A DNA stretch of 64,000 nt from Myrica gale (lineage: Eukaryota > Streptophyta > Magnoliopsida > Fagales > Myricaceae), in assembly GCA_963930655.1 (NCBI GenBank), contig OZ005615.1, positions 10,868,001 to 10,932,000 on the forward strand. The letters run 5' to 3'. This document shows, piece after piece, positions 46,461-58,437 of this stretch. The translations under genes were made by a program, and so were the position numbers. The number at the start of each line of letters is the position of its first letter. Position 1 is the first letter of the stretch. Below the pieces are notes generated by a model. The model saw only the letters and a program-made list of their open reading frames with translations. It was not told the DNA's origin and made no database searches.

Positions 46461-47692
46461 GATTTTGAGTCTAATTATAAGATAAAATACTTGTGCTTCC
46501 GCTGGGTTGTGCTTGATCCAGTGGGCCGAGAAACACCTGATCCATCACTTTTTTTTTGGTAGTTAATGAACCGAGATGTAGTTAATAAAGTTTTTGTTCA
46601 CCAACGACGAAGCAAAGACCATTTTGGTCACTAAAAACGAAATTATGATAATTAAAGAATGAATTTTCCATTACAATATAGGTATTGTCAATCTTTTTAT
46701 AGAGCAATATACACAAGAATGAACAAAATTAAAAGATTATTTTCTGCTGTTTTTATAAGGATCGGTTTGCACACTAAATTTTACACATCATAAAATTTTA
46801 ACATAATAAAAAATTACAATATAATCTCTCTCCACATCACATTATTATTTTTTACTATAATAAATATTAAAAAATATCTTTTTCTTCACTTTTTCACCAA
46901 ATTCAATATCCCAAAATTTTAACACACAGACAACCTAAGTATACTATTTGATTTTTATAACCGTCGTGTGGAAAATTTACCACACAGCAATCGCGTGAAT
47001 GCATCGCAACGTTTTATTTTCTAGATGATACTTTCTAAAGACATCTCTGAAAATTTTGGTTTACTTTTATTCTAAAAAAGTCGTGTCGGTCTGTCGGACT
47101 AACTAAATGCTATTTTTCTTCATGTAGCATCATTAATCACGCCAAACGTAGTACTAACGTTATATGTGGAGGTCAGATTTGTCAGGCACCGTTTGAAAAG
47201 AATTACAGGTGTCAGCGCAACGCAAGAACTAGGAAGTCAGCTGCACAGGACGCACCAGCACTACACCCCACTAGAACGCAGCCCACTACTTCCTCAATCT
47301 CAACATGCCACAGTGGCATTAACTGCCGCACCATCAATCGCAATCTCAAACATCTGCCCACCTTCAATTGGGGCGCGTTCAGACTCCATCCCTCTCAGGG
47401 AAAGGAAACAGAGAGGACCAGCGCCAGATGTACAATTGGTGGGACCGGACACGAGAACGAAAAGAAAAATCCGCACAACAAGAAGAAAGGATTGTCAACG
47501 AGCCAAAGGAGCGAGCATCTCCCCCCCCCCCCCCCAAGACCTTTTAACCAACGTTATTTAACATACAACACTCCCACGCGTACAGCACCAAGACCATCGT
47601 TTTCCTCCTCCGCCACCACCATCACCACCCTATCCGCCAACCTCATCCTGTTCTTTCCCTGTCCCAAAGAGACGACGTAGTAACGGAGGAAC
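46461..47692. other. spacer and 5' region of the 47693 gene
   Basis: An AT-rich foldback-like stretch lies at about 46755-46930. GC-richer sequence from about 47160 to 47690 is probably promoter and 5' leader. No TATA box is obvious. A poly-C run lies at 47521-47535. Confidence 0.35.
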
Positions 47693-50600
47693 ATGGTCGA
47701 CGAAGAGTGGACCAAGGACGCGATGACCGACGACTCGGTGGCCGCACTGATGCTGCTACGGCTCAAACAAGCGCGGACTCGGTCTCCGCTGCCGCCACCA
47801 CCAGCTCCGACCAAGCCGACTCTCCATCTTGACTGGACAGTGCGCCAACGGCGTTCGAAATCGGCGCTTAGGCACGGAGACGGGAAGACGAAGGCCGAGC
47901 CGGCGAGGGCTAGTCCCACGACTCCGCTCTCCTGGAGCGGCGCCACCTCCGCTAGCGGTGGAACACTCGACGGGTTCGAGGAGTCTAGCCAACCGGATAA
48001 ACCGACGGACGGCTCTAGATCTAAGGTGCGTTGGGCTGTTTTCCTTTCCGTTCTGTTTTGTATGTGTTCCGTTTCCGGTCCAAGGTTCGGGTGTTAGCGC
48101 GGCTGCGCTGATTGGAGGAATATCTCGATTCGTGTTTCGCATGGTTTAACGCTTTTTGAATTGACAGGAACGCCCATCTAAAGTGGGATATTTACCGTGA
48201 TTGGTTTAGCGGGTATGGTGTCTGGCATCATCAGCACCTGTCAGATTTTTCAGTTCTTTTCAATCTTTTTAGGAGCTTCCATTATTCCATTTAGCAGTTT
48301 TCGCTTATACTGCTCTACATGCGTATACCTCGTGTGTTCCACCATGTAGCATAGTAGATCGGCCTGTTCGCCGGCCGTTTCTCAAATCCCCTTGGCCGAA
48401 CTGCCCTCCTCGTTCCGTTCACTACTTCCGTTTTTTATTTTCTCATTTCTGTGGAGAATTTTCGTTTATTCTTTCATAGAAAATGGGTGACTTTCATTCA
48501 ACGCACGGAGTAGGGTGGCTTTGATTGACTCTTTTAAGTTTTATCAGAGGTTTTTTTCACACTTTTCCCTCACCGTGTCATGCCGCGGATTCAAATTGAC
48601 TGAAACACCCCTCTTCGTGAGCGCTTTTTGATCATTCTGAGAGCCTTGCCAGATCCTTGACGTAGTCAATACTCCGTTGCCGGTTGCCCCGTAATTACTC
48701 TTCAAATATGACGAACTCCTCCTCGCTCGGAGTCAAACACCTCTTGCAAGTAGCAAGGCCATTGTGGTAATTTTGGGGATATATGTTTTTTACCCTGCTT
48801 TATGGGTGGCGTGTTTTCGTGGCAAATAGGTCTGCGTTTAGTTTGGTGTTGTGCTGGTAGTGGTTGTGCACTTTATGTTTGCTGCTTGGGGCAATGATTC
48901 CGTCGCCACAGATTAGCTTTTCCTGTGGGTGCACAGTTGAACGTAGAGCCACACATCTCTGCGCCCCTCCTTTTTCGCTTTTCACACGTGGTCTTGTATG
49001 AAGACAAACTTCAGATGCCTGCGTGACAGCTTGATCGCAACCCTTGGTTCTTGTTCAGTAAACAAATACACGTCGTCGGATCCTTGGTCGAGGCGAAAGC
49101 GGCAAGGATTTTCACTGGGTGAAATTTGTAACCCGAAGAGGATGAATTTGGGTCAAACAAATGTTGAATTGTATGGTGCTCAGAAGCGTATGTTTCTTTT
49201 TCACGAGCATATGGTGTTTAAAACTTGAAACTTTAAAAATCCTAACAGCACGAAAATGGGACGAAGTGCGTTTATCGGGTGCAAATTGCGAGAGAGGTAG
49301 GACTCGTTGATGGCGGGCCCCACTTTGTCACCGAATTATTATGTGTGTGAGGCTATACATACACATAAGCTGAGGGTCACGACCCGTAAGGGGGTCACAG
49401 TTAATGTGGATAAAAATTAGGAAAGCCAAAAGTCTTGGGTGGGGTAGGGATCTCACTTTTAAGACTGGGGTCTACACTATGAGAGCAGGTCAAAGTGTAG
49501 GGTTAATTCACGCGCGTAGAGTCACGAGCAAAGTCATGCGAGGCCTTGCTGGAATCTGATGTGGCGAGAACCGTATGGTTTTTTCTAATCATGCGGCGAC
49601 GTGGACCAGGTTGTGACTTTAACACAAGGTATTTCTTTATCGTTCTTCTGTGCTTTGGGTAAACCCAAGATGTGTGGCGCTTTTGAATAGCTAAATGGGT
49701 TTGGATGTTCTGGTTGCCTCTAGCGAATATATAAGAAGGTAGACAAAAAGAAAACAAGTACCTACTTTGTATGCCTGACGAAGTTTCATGACAAATTTGG
49801 TGGATCTTTGACTATTGGCGTAAAAGGGAAAACTATACGGTCTAGCACCTCAAATGACTTCGAGATTTTCATATACGAAAAATCGGCCAAGGGGTTGTCC
49901 GTGTTACAAGTTAACGCAAAATTTTGACCATTGAATTATGTGATGTGAATGTTAGTCATATTTCTAGCCTTTTTGAATTCTCAGTTGTTCTTGCTTGGCC
50001 TATATTTTTCTGACCGAATGAGTTGCCAAATGTTGGCTGTGCAGGTAGCTGTTAAGGGTGAAACGACCACTACCAAGAGGTCAAGAAAGAAAAAGGTAAT
50101 ACTCTTAATTTTTCTGCTGCCATCAATGAAGATATTCAGGGAGCAATTTTAGGCGCCAATATTTTATGCAATTATGACTTCATGCACGAATTACCAAAAA
50201 CAGACATATCTATAAGATATGTGACTGTGATCCTTCGAATGTTTAATGGAAGATTGAGTGGTCGCAGCCAATCTTGTCACCATGTATAGCTATATGTCGC
50301 TTTTCGTGTTAAGTATCTTAAATTTCTATTGCTATCAAAATCTATCCCGCGGAAAATATTTTTTCAGTAAGTTTAGCTTGGAAGAACAGAAACTGTAGTT
50401 TCTTTCAACCTTTACGTCCAAACTTGAAAGGAAGGTCATCAACCAGTGGATGTGGTTTATTTTATTTTAACGGTATTCGAACAATCTTACTCCCACCTCC
50501 TTTGCATTGGTCCTTTTTTATATTTATTTTTAATTTAGCTTTTGGGATGATTAAATTGATAATTGTATTCATCTCTCAAAAGTTTCCACTTTTTTGGCAG

Positions 50601-51767
50601 TCATTAGCTGAACTTAGAGACGAGGAAAGTTTGCTCTTAAAGGAAAGGATATATTTGAAAAATGTACGTTTCTTCATCCAATCTTCTTGAAGATATCTTT
50701 TATCCTGTTTCCATAATCTAATTATGTCTTACTGGCTACTTATAAATATCACTTTTAATCTTTGGCTGATTTATTGCGCAGGAACTGGCAGCCTCACTTC
50801 TCACTCTTGAGAAACAGAGAGCCTCAAACGAAAGCTTGAAGAGAATAAAGGTTAGCCTTACTAATCAACCTCCCTCTCTTTTGTGCCTAAATTTATTATT
50901 ATTGTTGTTATTTTGTGTAAATCTCTCTCGAAATCTGCAAAATATGAATTAAATCAGTGTCTACAAATGAGATCGCTTAGATCAAGCTATGGGGTAGTGT
51001 ATGTATACACGGACACGAATGTATGTAGGCGTAAGTGTATGTCTGGTTCGTGCGTATGTTAATGTCTTTGACAGAAAGTAGTCTAGGCACTGATTGCGTT
51101 ACGTATGCTGATATCTTTCTGTTTCCAATAACCCACTAATTCTAGAACCACAACCTTGAACGAAGTTGTTAATTGTATAGCCACACATGCACCAATGTAT
51201 GTGATATTAGGCACTAAGTCTATCTATGGTTTGAAATCGACAAAACCGTGATAGCATGGTCAAGGTCATTTGATTTTGCACGCACTGTGGATGTTATCTG
51301 GTATCTTTTGTAAGAACTAGTTTATCATGTCTCGAGTGTTGCATGTGTGCTGTGAATCACAATTAGTATTTGCTAGCACCTACCATATTTGTAGGGTGAG
51401 CTTCTTTGTTAAACAAATATGCAATTCCATTTAATGACAATATATGCACTTTCTATGCAATATTTCAAACAATGTCATCTTATTGCTGCAGATTGATTTG
51501 CTTTCGAGGCAGACAATAAAAGTTACAACTACTATGGCATCCCAAGAAGCCATTCCTGACCGAAAGCAGGAAATGGAAGGAGTTTGTGCCCCTACGTCAA
51601 CCTTTCCAACAGTTTTAGTTTGCAAAAGTCTTGCTGCCATACCACACAAATGTCAATCTAAAAGTTCTTCAATGATTCTGGAGGTTAGAGATCGGGAAAA
51701 TTCATTCATGTTACCCGATCTAAATCTGCCACTTGGGGAGGATTCCGGAGCTGAGATCTTATGTTGA
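47693..51767 (+). CDS. plant protein with basic/leucine-zipper-like region and DLNLP motif, five exons
   Basis: Exons 47693-48025, 50045-50095, 50601-50663, 50782-50850 and 51492-51767 are all phase 0 with GT-AG introns. They total 792 bp, 263 residues. The N-terminus MVDEEWTKDAMTDDSVAALM and the PTTPLSWSG motif (residues about 75-83) recall a conserved plant family of unknown function. Exons 2-4 encode KRSRKKK (about 122-128), then a charged helix with leucines seven apart (133, 140, 147), so a short coiled coil next to a basic, possibly nuclear-localisation, stretch. The C-terminus holds LPDLNLPLGED; DLNLP resembles the EAR repression motif DLNxxP or LxLxL. A nuclear regulatory role is an inference. 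It is not a canonical bZIP: the N-x7-R signature is not visible. Confidence 0.85.
48026..50044 (+). other. intron 1 of the 47693 gene (2.0 kb)
   Basis: Donor AAG|GTGCGT and acceptor GTGCAG. No embedded gene is recognised; the short ORFs within it lack features. Confidence 0.75.
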
Positions 51768-52217
51768 ATGAGCTAAGAAGAACCTCGATATTCTGCTTGC
51801 CTAATTAAGTGGGATCGAGATAGTCAACTTCCTTTACTCTTAATAAGATAATCCAACTGTCTAACCATGTTGTAGGTCGAGTTATTATAATTGTAGTAGG
51901 GTACAAAGTGAATTGTCTTCACCGCTTCTTCCCAAGAAGGTGCGGATTTGTCATCTTATACGGGAAAGGTATTGAGGGTAGTGAAGAGATCCTAGCCGAT
52001 TAGTTACAGTTACACTCTTTAATTTCCTCGCAGCTTTCTCCAGTTGTCCAAAATTCTTTGGGGCCAACCGTCATTCCTTCTGTTTCTTTTGTAGGAAGTA
52101 TTTGTAGAGAAGGTGTAAGTATTCAACATACAATTTAATGTTGGATTTTCCTTTCGTAGACAAATGTGAATCCAGTTTTATAGTATTTGTTATAAAGGTG
52201 ACAAGGGTGAAAACTTA
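51768..52217. other. 3' region of the 47693 gene
   Basis: Presumed 3' untranslated region and spacer; no ORF. Confidence 0.4.
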
Positions 52218-52396
52218 GGGCTTGTTCGGCCATTTAGTATTCTCAGGATTTTTTGAATCCTGAGAATACACAAACCGAACATGTTTTTTAATCTCACCTA
52301 AAAATAACTACAGCATGCATATCAATAAAGTTAACATCACCTAAAAATTCTCAAAACACAAAAAATTCTCAAAAAACACCGTTACCGAACAGCCTC
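52218..52396. mobile_element. PIF/Harbinger-like MITE, copy 2, TTA TSD
   Basis: 179 bp, GGGCTTGTTCGGCC to CCGAACAGCCTC, flanked by TTA (52215-52217, 52397-52399), the 3-bp TSD of PIF/Harbinger. It is the reverse complement of the element at 14470-14647. Confidence 0.82.
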
Positions 52397-52399
52397 TTA

Positions 52400-53318
52400 A
52401 GATCTATTTTTCCTCATCGTGTTATACTTCCGAGATAACTCTTTGCTATTGCTTCCATTTGTTTCTTTTGAGCTAGATCCACTGTTCTGTTAATTGGATA
52501 AGAAAACCAGGGGTGTCTAGTCAAGTTAATAAGTATTTATTATATTGTTCTCCATCAGTCTATCACATAAAGAAAGAAATAAATCCATCTGTCCAGGTTA
52601 CAGTCACTGACACACTGTAATAAGAAAGAGATGATTTGTTTTGGATTCTCAACGTAAAGCCGCAGAAGATCTTCTTTCAATGGCAGCAGTATACTTGTTT
52701 GTTGTTGTTTATGACAGTCCTACCATTACTCTAGCCAGGCAATCAGTCGTCAGAACTCGGTACAATCCACCGAAAGAGTATCATTAACCTATCTACCTGT
52801 TTTTTTTGCCCTTTTTCACGCCTTTAAACCCCCACCGATCTCTACGGATTTTGACTCTCTAGTCTCTGCCATGCCACCCGCCTTCCATGGGCGACATTAC
52901 AACCCCCCCTGTCCCCTAGGAAGCGTCGTGGACCCACTTCAAAAAGTTTGCCTTCGACACTTTGAACTTTGAAGTATTACGGGCGTGTTGTGTTGTTAAA
53001 ATTTTGAGAATCTTAATCTTAAAATTTATTGTATTTTGTTAAAAATTTGAGAATCATGTTAAAATTTATTGAATTGTGTGAAAATGAATTTTAAAAGAAA
53101 TGGGGAAAAGAACACCACCTATTCAAGGATAGAATGATGATTGTGCTTAGAAAGAAATGAGAAGATATTCCTATTTCGCTCTCAACCACCGGACAATGGA
53201 CATGGTCTCTTAATTAGCGATAAAACTCGCTCCCCGTACTGATGAATGCCGATGGACCAAGAAAAAAAAAAGGATGGATGCCGATGGAAGCAGAGAGAGA
53301 GAGGAGCACACCGTGTAT
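52400..53318. other. spacer, no gene seen
   Basis: No supported ORF. An AT-rich foldback near 52985-53090 (TTAAAATTTTGAGAATC and related) may be another small MITE. Confidence 0.3.
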
Positions 53319-53986
53319 TAGGGCTGTCCAAAAAACCAGCCGGATCGGCCCGAAATCGATGACAAATAGTCTACCAGAATGGTCAGTCCGGTGAAACCGG
53401 TATACTCCGGTTCGGTCCTGGTTCTCCACATTGAAAAATCGGTACTGGACCGGAGTATACTGCTCCAGACCGGTCCGAAACGGTCATTAAAAAAAATTGA
53501 ACCCTCGCGCAAGGCCGCGCGTGTGATGTAAGCAAGGGGTCTTGTGCGAGGGTTCAAAAAAAGCCCAAAAAAAAAACGTGGCCCAAACCGGTGAAACCGA
53601 CCCAAGTTTAAGATGTATGATTTATTATAAAAAAAAACTAAGATATAGAACTCTTTAATTAGAGCTTAGTATTTTCTTCAAATCAAATGTAATAACTTTT
53701 ACAAAATTTGGTTGAAATGTAGCCAAGTATTTTATGTAAAAATAGGCAAAAAAACTGATGTAAAGAAACCTAAAAAATGATTCGAAAAAGTCCAAAATAA
53801 AACTCTAAAAATGATTTTAAAAAGTAAAAATATTAAGAGACAAACTAAAAAAATACTCAAAATGTCATGACACAAATAGACCCAAACCGTCCAATCCGAA
53901 CCGGATCGATTTTATTAGAATGACCCCTCCAGTCCAATATTATCACTCTACCAAATTACCGGTTTGACCGACTTGCGACAGTCCTG
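53319..53986. mobile_element. candidate TAGGG-type element with CCGGTCC content
   Basis: Starts TAGGGCTGTCC and ends GCGACAGTCCTG, which are imperfectly inverted. The flanking 8-mers CCGTGTAT and CCGCTTAC agree at only five of eight bases. The interior has GGTCCGG-like and ACCGGTTT blocks like the elements at 2577 and 45364, plus an inner inverted pair GAACCCTCGCGCAAGG / CTTGTGCGAGGGTTC at about 53500-53555. Confidence 0.5.
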
Positions 53987-53999
53987 CCGCTTACATAGG

Positions 54000-54317
54000 A
54001 AAAGGCAAAACAGGGTGGACCAGATTGTATGATTGTACTTCTAAAATAAAACAGTGCGTAAGATTTCCAGTGCTTACAAAAAGGTTGACCAATTGGATTG
54101 ATGCTCTGATCTGTTTCGTACGGGATGATGACTCTTCCTGGGGGAGTGATCTCAGCCATTGCAACTGATTCTATTCATCCCCGACCACCGTGACGAACTG
54201 GAATCTCAGCCATTTCAGAGAATAATCTCGAAACACTGCCGTAAAACATATTTTGAAAATCTGACACTCCATGTTATATGTTATCGGAAGACGCGCGGAC
54301 ATTAAAAAAAAAAAAAA
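54000..54317. other. spacer, no gene seen
   Basis: Nothing supportable was found. Confidence 0.3.
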
Positions 54318-54633
54318 GTTAAATGCATAGTATCACGTGGTATTCGCGAATTGTAAATATAACTATGAAGTAAACGAAGTCATTTTCATACCCCTGAAGT
54401 AAACATCAAGGTCACAATATGCCCCTCCGTTAATGTGTCGTTTGAAACACTAATGGTAAAATACTGACGTGTCTATTTTTACCACGTCAACATGTACCGT
54501 TAGTGTTTCAAACGACACATTAACGGAGGAGCATATTGTGACCTTAATGTTTATCTCAGGGGTATAAAAATTACTTTATTTACCTGTATATTTGCAATTC
54601 GCGAATACCGAGTGTACACGAATTTAATCCTAA
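54318..54633. mobile_element. large foldback MITE, arms of about 140 bp
   Basis: Almost the whole element is an inverted repeat. GGTATTCGCGAATTG (left) faces CAATTCGCGAATACC (right), followed inward on both arms by CATACCCCTGA, AAGGTCACAATATGC, CTCCGTTAATGTGTCGTTTG and TGACGTG. The loop is only about 10-15 nt. Transcripts would form a long hairpin. No TSD could be fixed because the outer edges are A-rich. Confidence 0.8.
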
Positions 54634-54639
54634 AAAAAA

Positions 54640-55051
54640 AACTCACGAAAGAGGTAAACGGGGGCACACTGGCAGACATGAAGCTACGCCACTTCAGCGA
54701 GAAAACCAAACATCTAAAATATGAGTGAGCACGAACTGCAGCACAACCTCGTATCCACTCGCCATGACCCAAAGACAAGAATACACAAACAGGCATGCAG
54801 AAAGAATAGAATCAAGGTTTACTACAGTACTTAAGTATCTATAGTAGTTTTTATATATTCATCTTCGTTGCCCTCGATATCAAAAGCATGGACTGGAATA
54901 TTCCTCTAGATACAACACCAAAGAAAAATGCACATGCATAGCAGATTAATCCAGTCCATCAGCAAGAAAGACCCACCCAAAAAGACACAAGTTGAAAAAC
55001 AGAGCTAACCCTATCAAGACGAAAGGGTCACAATTCACACACTAACACAAA
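54640..55051. other. 3' region of the ERF gene
   Basis: Probable 3' untranslated region and spacer; no ORF with features. Confidence 0.35.
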
Positions 55052-56014
55052 CTAAACAGCTCCCAAAGATGGAGCAGCACTTCTGCTGCCAAAATTCACC
55101 CCCAGCTTCAACTCTAGCTCCAAGTTCACATTGCTATTCCCATGCTTATTCCCTTCCCTCTTAGTAACAGTAGCAGCAGTACCATTTGAACTGAACAACT
55201 GGCCCACAGAAGTCACCACAGAGCACTTCTTGGCATTCTGTGCAGCCTTAGCCTTGGCACTCAACTTCTTGGCATCCGGAGACGAAGACGAAGATGTTGT
55301 AGGCGCTGAGGGTACTGGCAGTACTGAAGGGATTTCAAAGTTCGTCCGGGCTTTGGAGCCCCTAATCCGCCTTGCCGCAGCGTCATAAGCTCGCGCTGCC
55401 TCCTCTGCCGTGTCGAACGTGCCCAACCAGTGCCTGCACCGCCCGATACGGTCACGTATCTCTGCAGACCACCTCCCCCATGGCCTCTTCCTTACCCCTC
55501 TGTAGTTCTTCTGCACCGGAACGCTACCAGGAGTACCCTTCTTGTCACCCAGCACTGTCTTCAAGTTTTCGGCATCAAAACGCTGCGAAAGGGAAATCAA
55601 ACCCGAGTCCTCAAGTATGTTGGCGTTGTTTACACTTATTTTTGTGTTGTCGCCTCCGAAGAGGACGTGTTGACCCACAACAGCTGCTATTCCATCTAGA
55701 ACTGGAGGTGTTTCCCCTTGGGGTCCCGTTTCTTTGCCGTTAACGCCACAAAGAGAAAAGCTTGCCGGAACACCGGTCGATACGGGACATTGAGTAACTG
55801 GATTGAGAAGCTTGAGGTGATTTGGGGCCGAAACCGAAGTAATTGGGAAGTGGGTACCCCAATAAGGTCCATACACGTATGGCGTTTTGGAGAGAACCCT
55901 AGGTGTTTCAGGTGCATGAAAAGGTTCGAACTTGCAGAACGGAACAGTTTGCAGGGATTTGCTGTTCATGGTGTTTACCTCTGTCATGAACTGGTAGTCT
56001 AGAAGGTGAAACAT
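55052..56014 (-). CDS. AP2/ERF transcription factor with C-terminal EAR-like motif
   Basis: An intronless gene of 320 residues. The first in-frame ATG is at 56012-56014 ([14 protein letters not shown]). The single AP2/ERF DNA-binding domain is at about residues 171-226 ([46 protein letters not shown]). It has the Asp after AEIR that is typical of ERF rather than DREB proteins, and the conserved WLG, AYD and RAYD elements. A basic tail ([17 protein letters not shown]) follows and may be part of the nuclear-localisation signal. The C-terminus has LELELKLG (residues about 298-305), an LxLxL EAR-type repression motif, so repression of target genes is likely. The exact ERF group could not be fixed by eye. 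Confidence 0.92.
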   Translation of the reverse strand: MFHLLDYQFMTEVNTMNSKSLQTVPFCKFEPFHAPETPRVLSKTPYVYGPYWGTHFPITSVSAPNHLKLLNPVTQCPVSTGVPASFSLCGVNGKETGPQGETPPVLDGIAAVVGQHVLFGGDNTKISVNNANILEDSGLISLSQRFDAENLKTVLGDKKGTPGSVPVQKNYRGVRKRPWGRWSAEIRDRIGRCRHWLGTFDTAEEAARAYDAAARRIRGSKARTNFEIPSVLPVPSAPTTSSSSSPDAKKLSAKAKAAQNAKKCSVVTSVGQLFSSNGTAATVTKREGNKHGNSNVNLELELKLGVNFGSRSAAPSLGAV

Positions 56015-56053
56015 CAAGTAAGCAGTGATGGGGGATGGAGAATTTGCATGCAA

Positions 56054-57748
56054 CAGTTTAAATAAGACAATTTATTATTTTCAAAAGCCTTCTAGAAAAA
56101 GATTTTAGTGAGATTTTAAAGATATTCCTGTCAATATCGATGAGACCGTAATCCCTTGTATATTTTACGTGTCTTTCTTGGCAGGAGGGATACGTCTTTC
56201 GTAATGTCTGAAAGACACCCACACTCCTTTTTAAATTTCATGTTGGGCCAACGTTAAGTTCGGGAGGGATATTGACGTCCATCTGAAAAAAAGTAGTGGG
56301 CATTGTTTAAATATGCAAATTATGAACATTCGGTAGTGAGAGTTCACGGTTTAGCGAAATGTCATAAATACCCCCCTTTCTCAGTCATTAGACAGGGATA
56401 TCGGCGAGGACATAGATGGGATTAAAGTAGAAGGTAAGGGTAATCTGGAACACGATGATTTGACTGGTAATTAAGGGGAAGCATCATCTCGAGGATTTGA
56501 TGGGGGTTTAATAGCCGTTGGATTACGCAATGTGTGGTGGGGGTTGATGATCAGAGGGCGTCATGGTGCCGTCAAAGGAAAAGATTGTTCGACTGCTTAG
56601 CTGATAGCTAAATACGTTTTGATTGCGTTGCTTTAGCCAGAGGCGGGTTTGAGTGTAGCACAGGTCCATGGCAAAAGCCCTGTGGAATCATTCGAGGGAC
56701 CGTCAAGTAAGAGGAAGATACTGCGATTTAGGAGGGGCGAGTCATTTGGGGGGTAACATAGGCACATGAAAGGTCCTGATCTTGTCAATCACTTGAGAGT
56801 TGGATCCAACTGGGAGGGAGAGTTTTGTTTTGGAGGGGCAAAATCTTTGACAAAGTTTTGATCGTGACCATGTAATCTTTCGGGAGATGCAAAGGGGAAC
56901 GGATGGTTGTCTTTGGGGTGTGCAGACTGCAGATCAGGGTAAAATCTTTCTTGTGAATGTGCTAGCTTTGGTAATTTTTTCCGTTTGGCAAATCAGGAGT
57001 ACCATTCAATATAAAGCTGTCTTTTAGGTGACCTTGAATTGTTCATAATATGTCCCTAATGGACTCGTACTGAAGCTTCCCTAAACATACTAGTAAATCG
57101 AGCTTTTGGAATCCTAACTACATGCAAAACTATGCAGTTTTGCTTTTGTTAATGCACACAATAGAAAAAGGGCTATATATTTCATCTTGTGAGAGACGAC
57201 TTAAGATCACACGAGACCTCTACAAGGGAAAAATCTAACGCAATACGGTGCGGAAAATGTAATCTAACGCAGACCATTTACACAAGGGAAAAAAGTGATG
57301 GGTGAACCACGACATTATCCACGATCACCATCATTTAGAACTTGGAAGTCAATCTTCTAAACAGTCCGTGCAGAGGCCTCTCTCTCTCTCTCTCTCTCTC
57401 ATACGCACACACACGGGGGCAACCATGGTGGTGTTGGCTTGTTTTGGGCATCTTTCAAGGTGTTGATATTTGCAGAAACACTCGGTAGGAGCTAAAAAGA
57501 ATGTCGGTCTATAAGACCCTAGACACATTCCAAGAGGGAGAGAGAGGGGCGTTGCCAAAAAAGAGAGTAAAAGATGGTGTTCCCAATAGCGAGAGAGCAG
57601 TGAAAGCACGCGAAGTTTTTAGTGTTCTACACACTCTTTGTACCGAGAGAGACTTCCTATTGCCAAGAGACATGAACTAGAGTTTCATTTGGGGTTTTGA
57701 GACAGAAGGAAAGAGAAAAATTGTGAAAAAAATCCCAAGAATAGAGGC
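56054..57748. other. promoter side of the ERF gene and spacer
   Basis: No gene seen. A TC microsatellite lies at about 57378-57400. The first kilobase is expected to contain the ERF promoter, but no diagnostic elements were picked out beyond AT-rich stretches near 56055-56090. Confidence 0.35.
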
Positions 57749-57765
57749 GACAAAGAAAGTATGTA

Positions 57766-57865
57766 CCAGCGAGCTGCCAGCCCTCCTCTTATGGAGGAAT
57801 CGATCCCGGGTCGAGCTCTACTAGATGCAGGCTTGACCTGCTCACCCCATTGCCTAGAACAAAAG
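57766..57865 (+). mobile_element. SINE, same family as 31531, 17-bp TSD
   Basis: A 100-bp body between perfect repeats GACAAAGAAAGTATGTA (57749-57765, 57866-57882). It starts CCAGCGAGCT and ends GCCTAGAACAAAAG, parallel to the element at 31531. A B-box-like GGGTCGAGCTC lies at 57808-57818. The A-box part seems shortened. Confidence 0.8.
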
Positions 57866-58044
57866 GACAAAGAAAGTATGTAATTATGATTAACTTTATG
57901 ATTATTGTATCTCGGTGTTGCGTCTATTTGTGCAAGAGAAGTGATTGAGGTTCTTCTCAAAAACTTCTGGGAAGAATTTGACGGCTCATGATTCATTTTA
58001 AAAGTAAGTCCTACATAAAGAAAGTTTACAAAAGGAAGGACAAC

Positions 58045-58437
58045 TGTTATGTTTGTGAAGAAATATTCTCTGACGTTGAGAATATTCAGACCATTCTTAT
58101 TGATTAAATATGAGGAATACAAAGGTTTATACAAGGAATAAAATCTGGGAAGGAAAATGCTATACAACGAATTAATCTGCGTAGAAGACTTCTTTGCTTG
58201 AGATTTGCGTGCTGTCATTTCCATGTGAGTGCTGAATTGTCATATTGATCTTTATCTATCCGTTGGAAAGATGGGAGATAAGCTTGCTATCATTGCCATA
58301 TTGGTTTATAGAACTTTATCTATCCGTTGGAGAGGTGGGAGATATGCTTGCTGTCATTGCCATACTTGTTGTCATTGCCATATTGGTGTGTTTGACTTTC
58401 CTTGTTTTCGGGAGGAGATTGATCTGATTCGCTAACA
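58045..58437 (-). repeat. copia 3 3' LTR with internal tandem repeats
   Basis: Ends TGTTA and TAACA. Inside, a block of about 70 bp (TATCTATCCGTTGGA...TTGCCATA) is present twice, at about 58252-58302 and 58318-58366, plus a partial third copy of TTGTCATTGCCATA. Confidence 0.75.

Noticed and set aside
47166..47561. 131-codon ORF upstream of the 47693 gene
   Set aside because: No conserved motif, ends at a poly-C run, and lies in the presumed 5' leader or promoter of a well-supported gene.
53214..53605. Minus-strand ORFs rich in Phe and Arg around 53.2-53.6 kb
   Set aside because: Fall within the GGTCC-rich candidate MITE and its edge; no domain.
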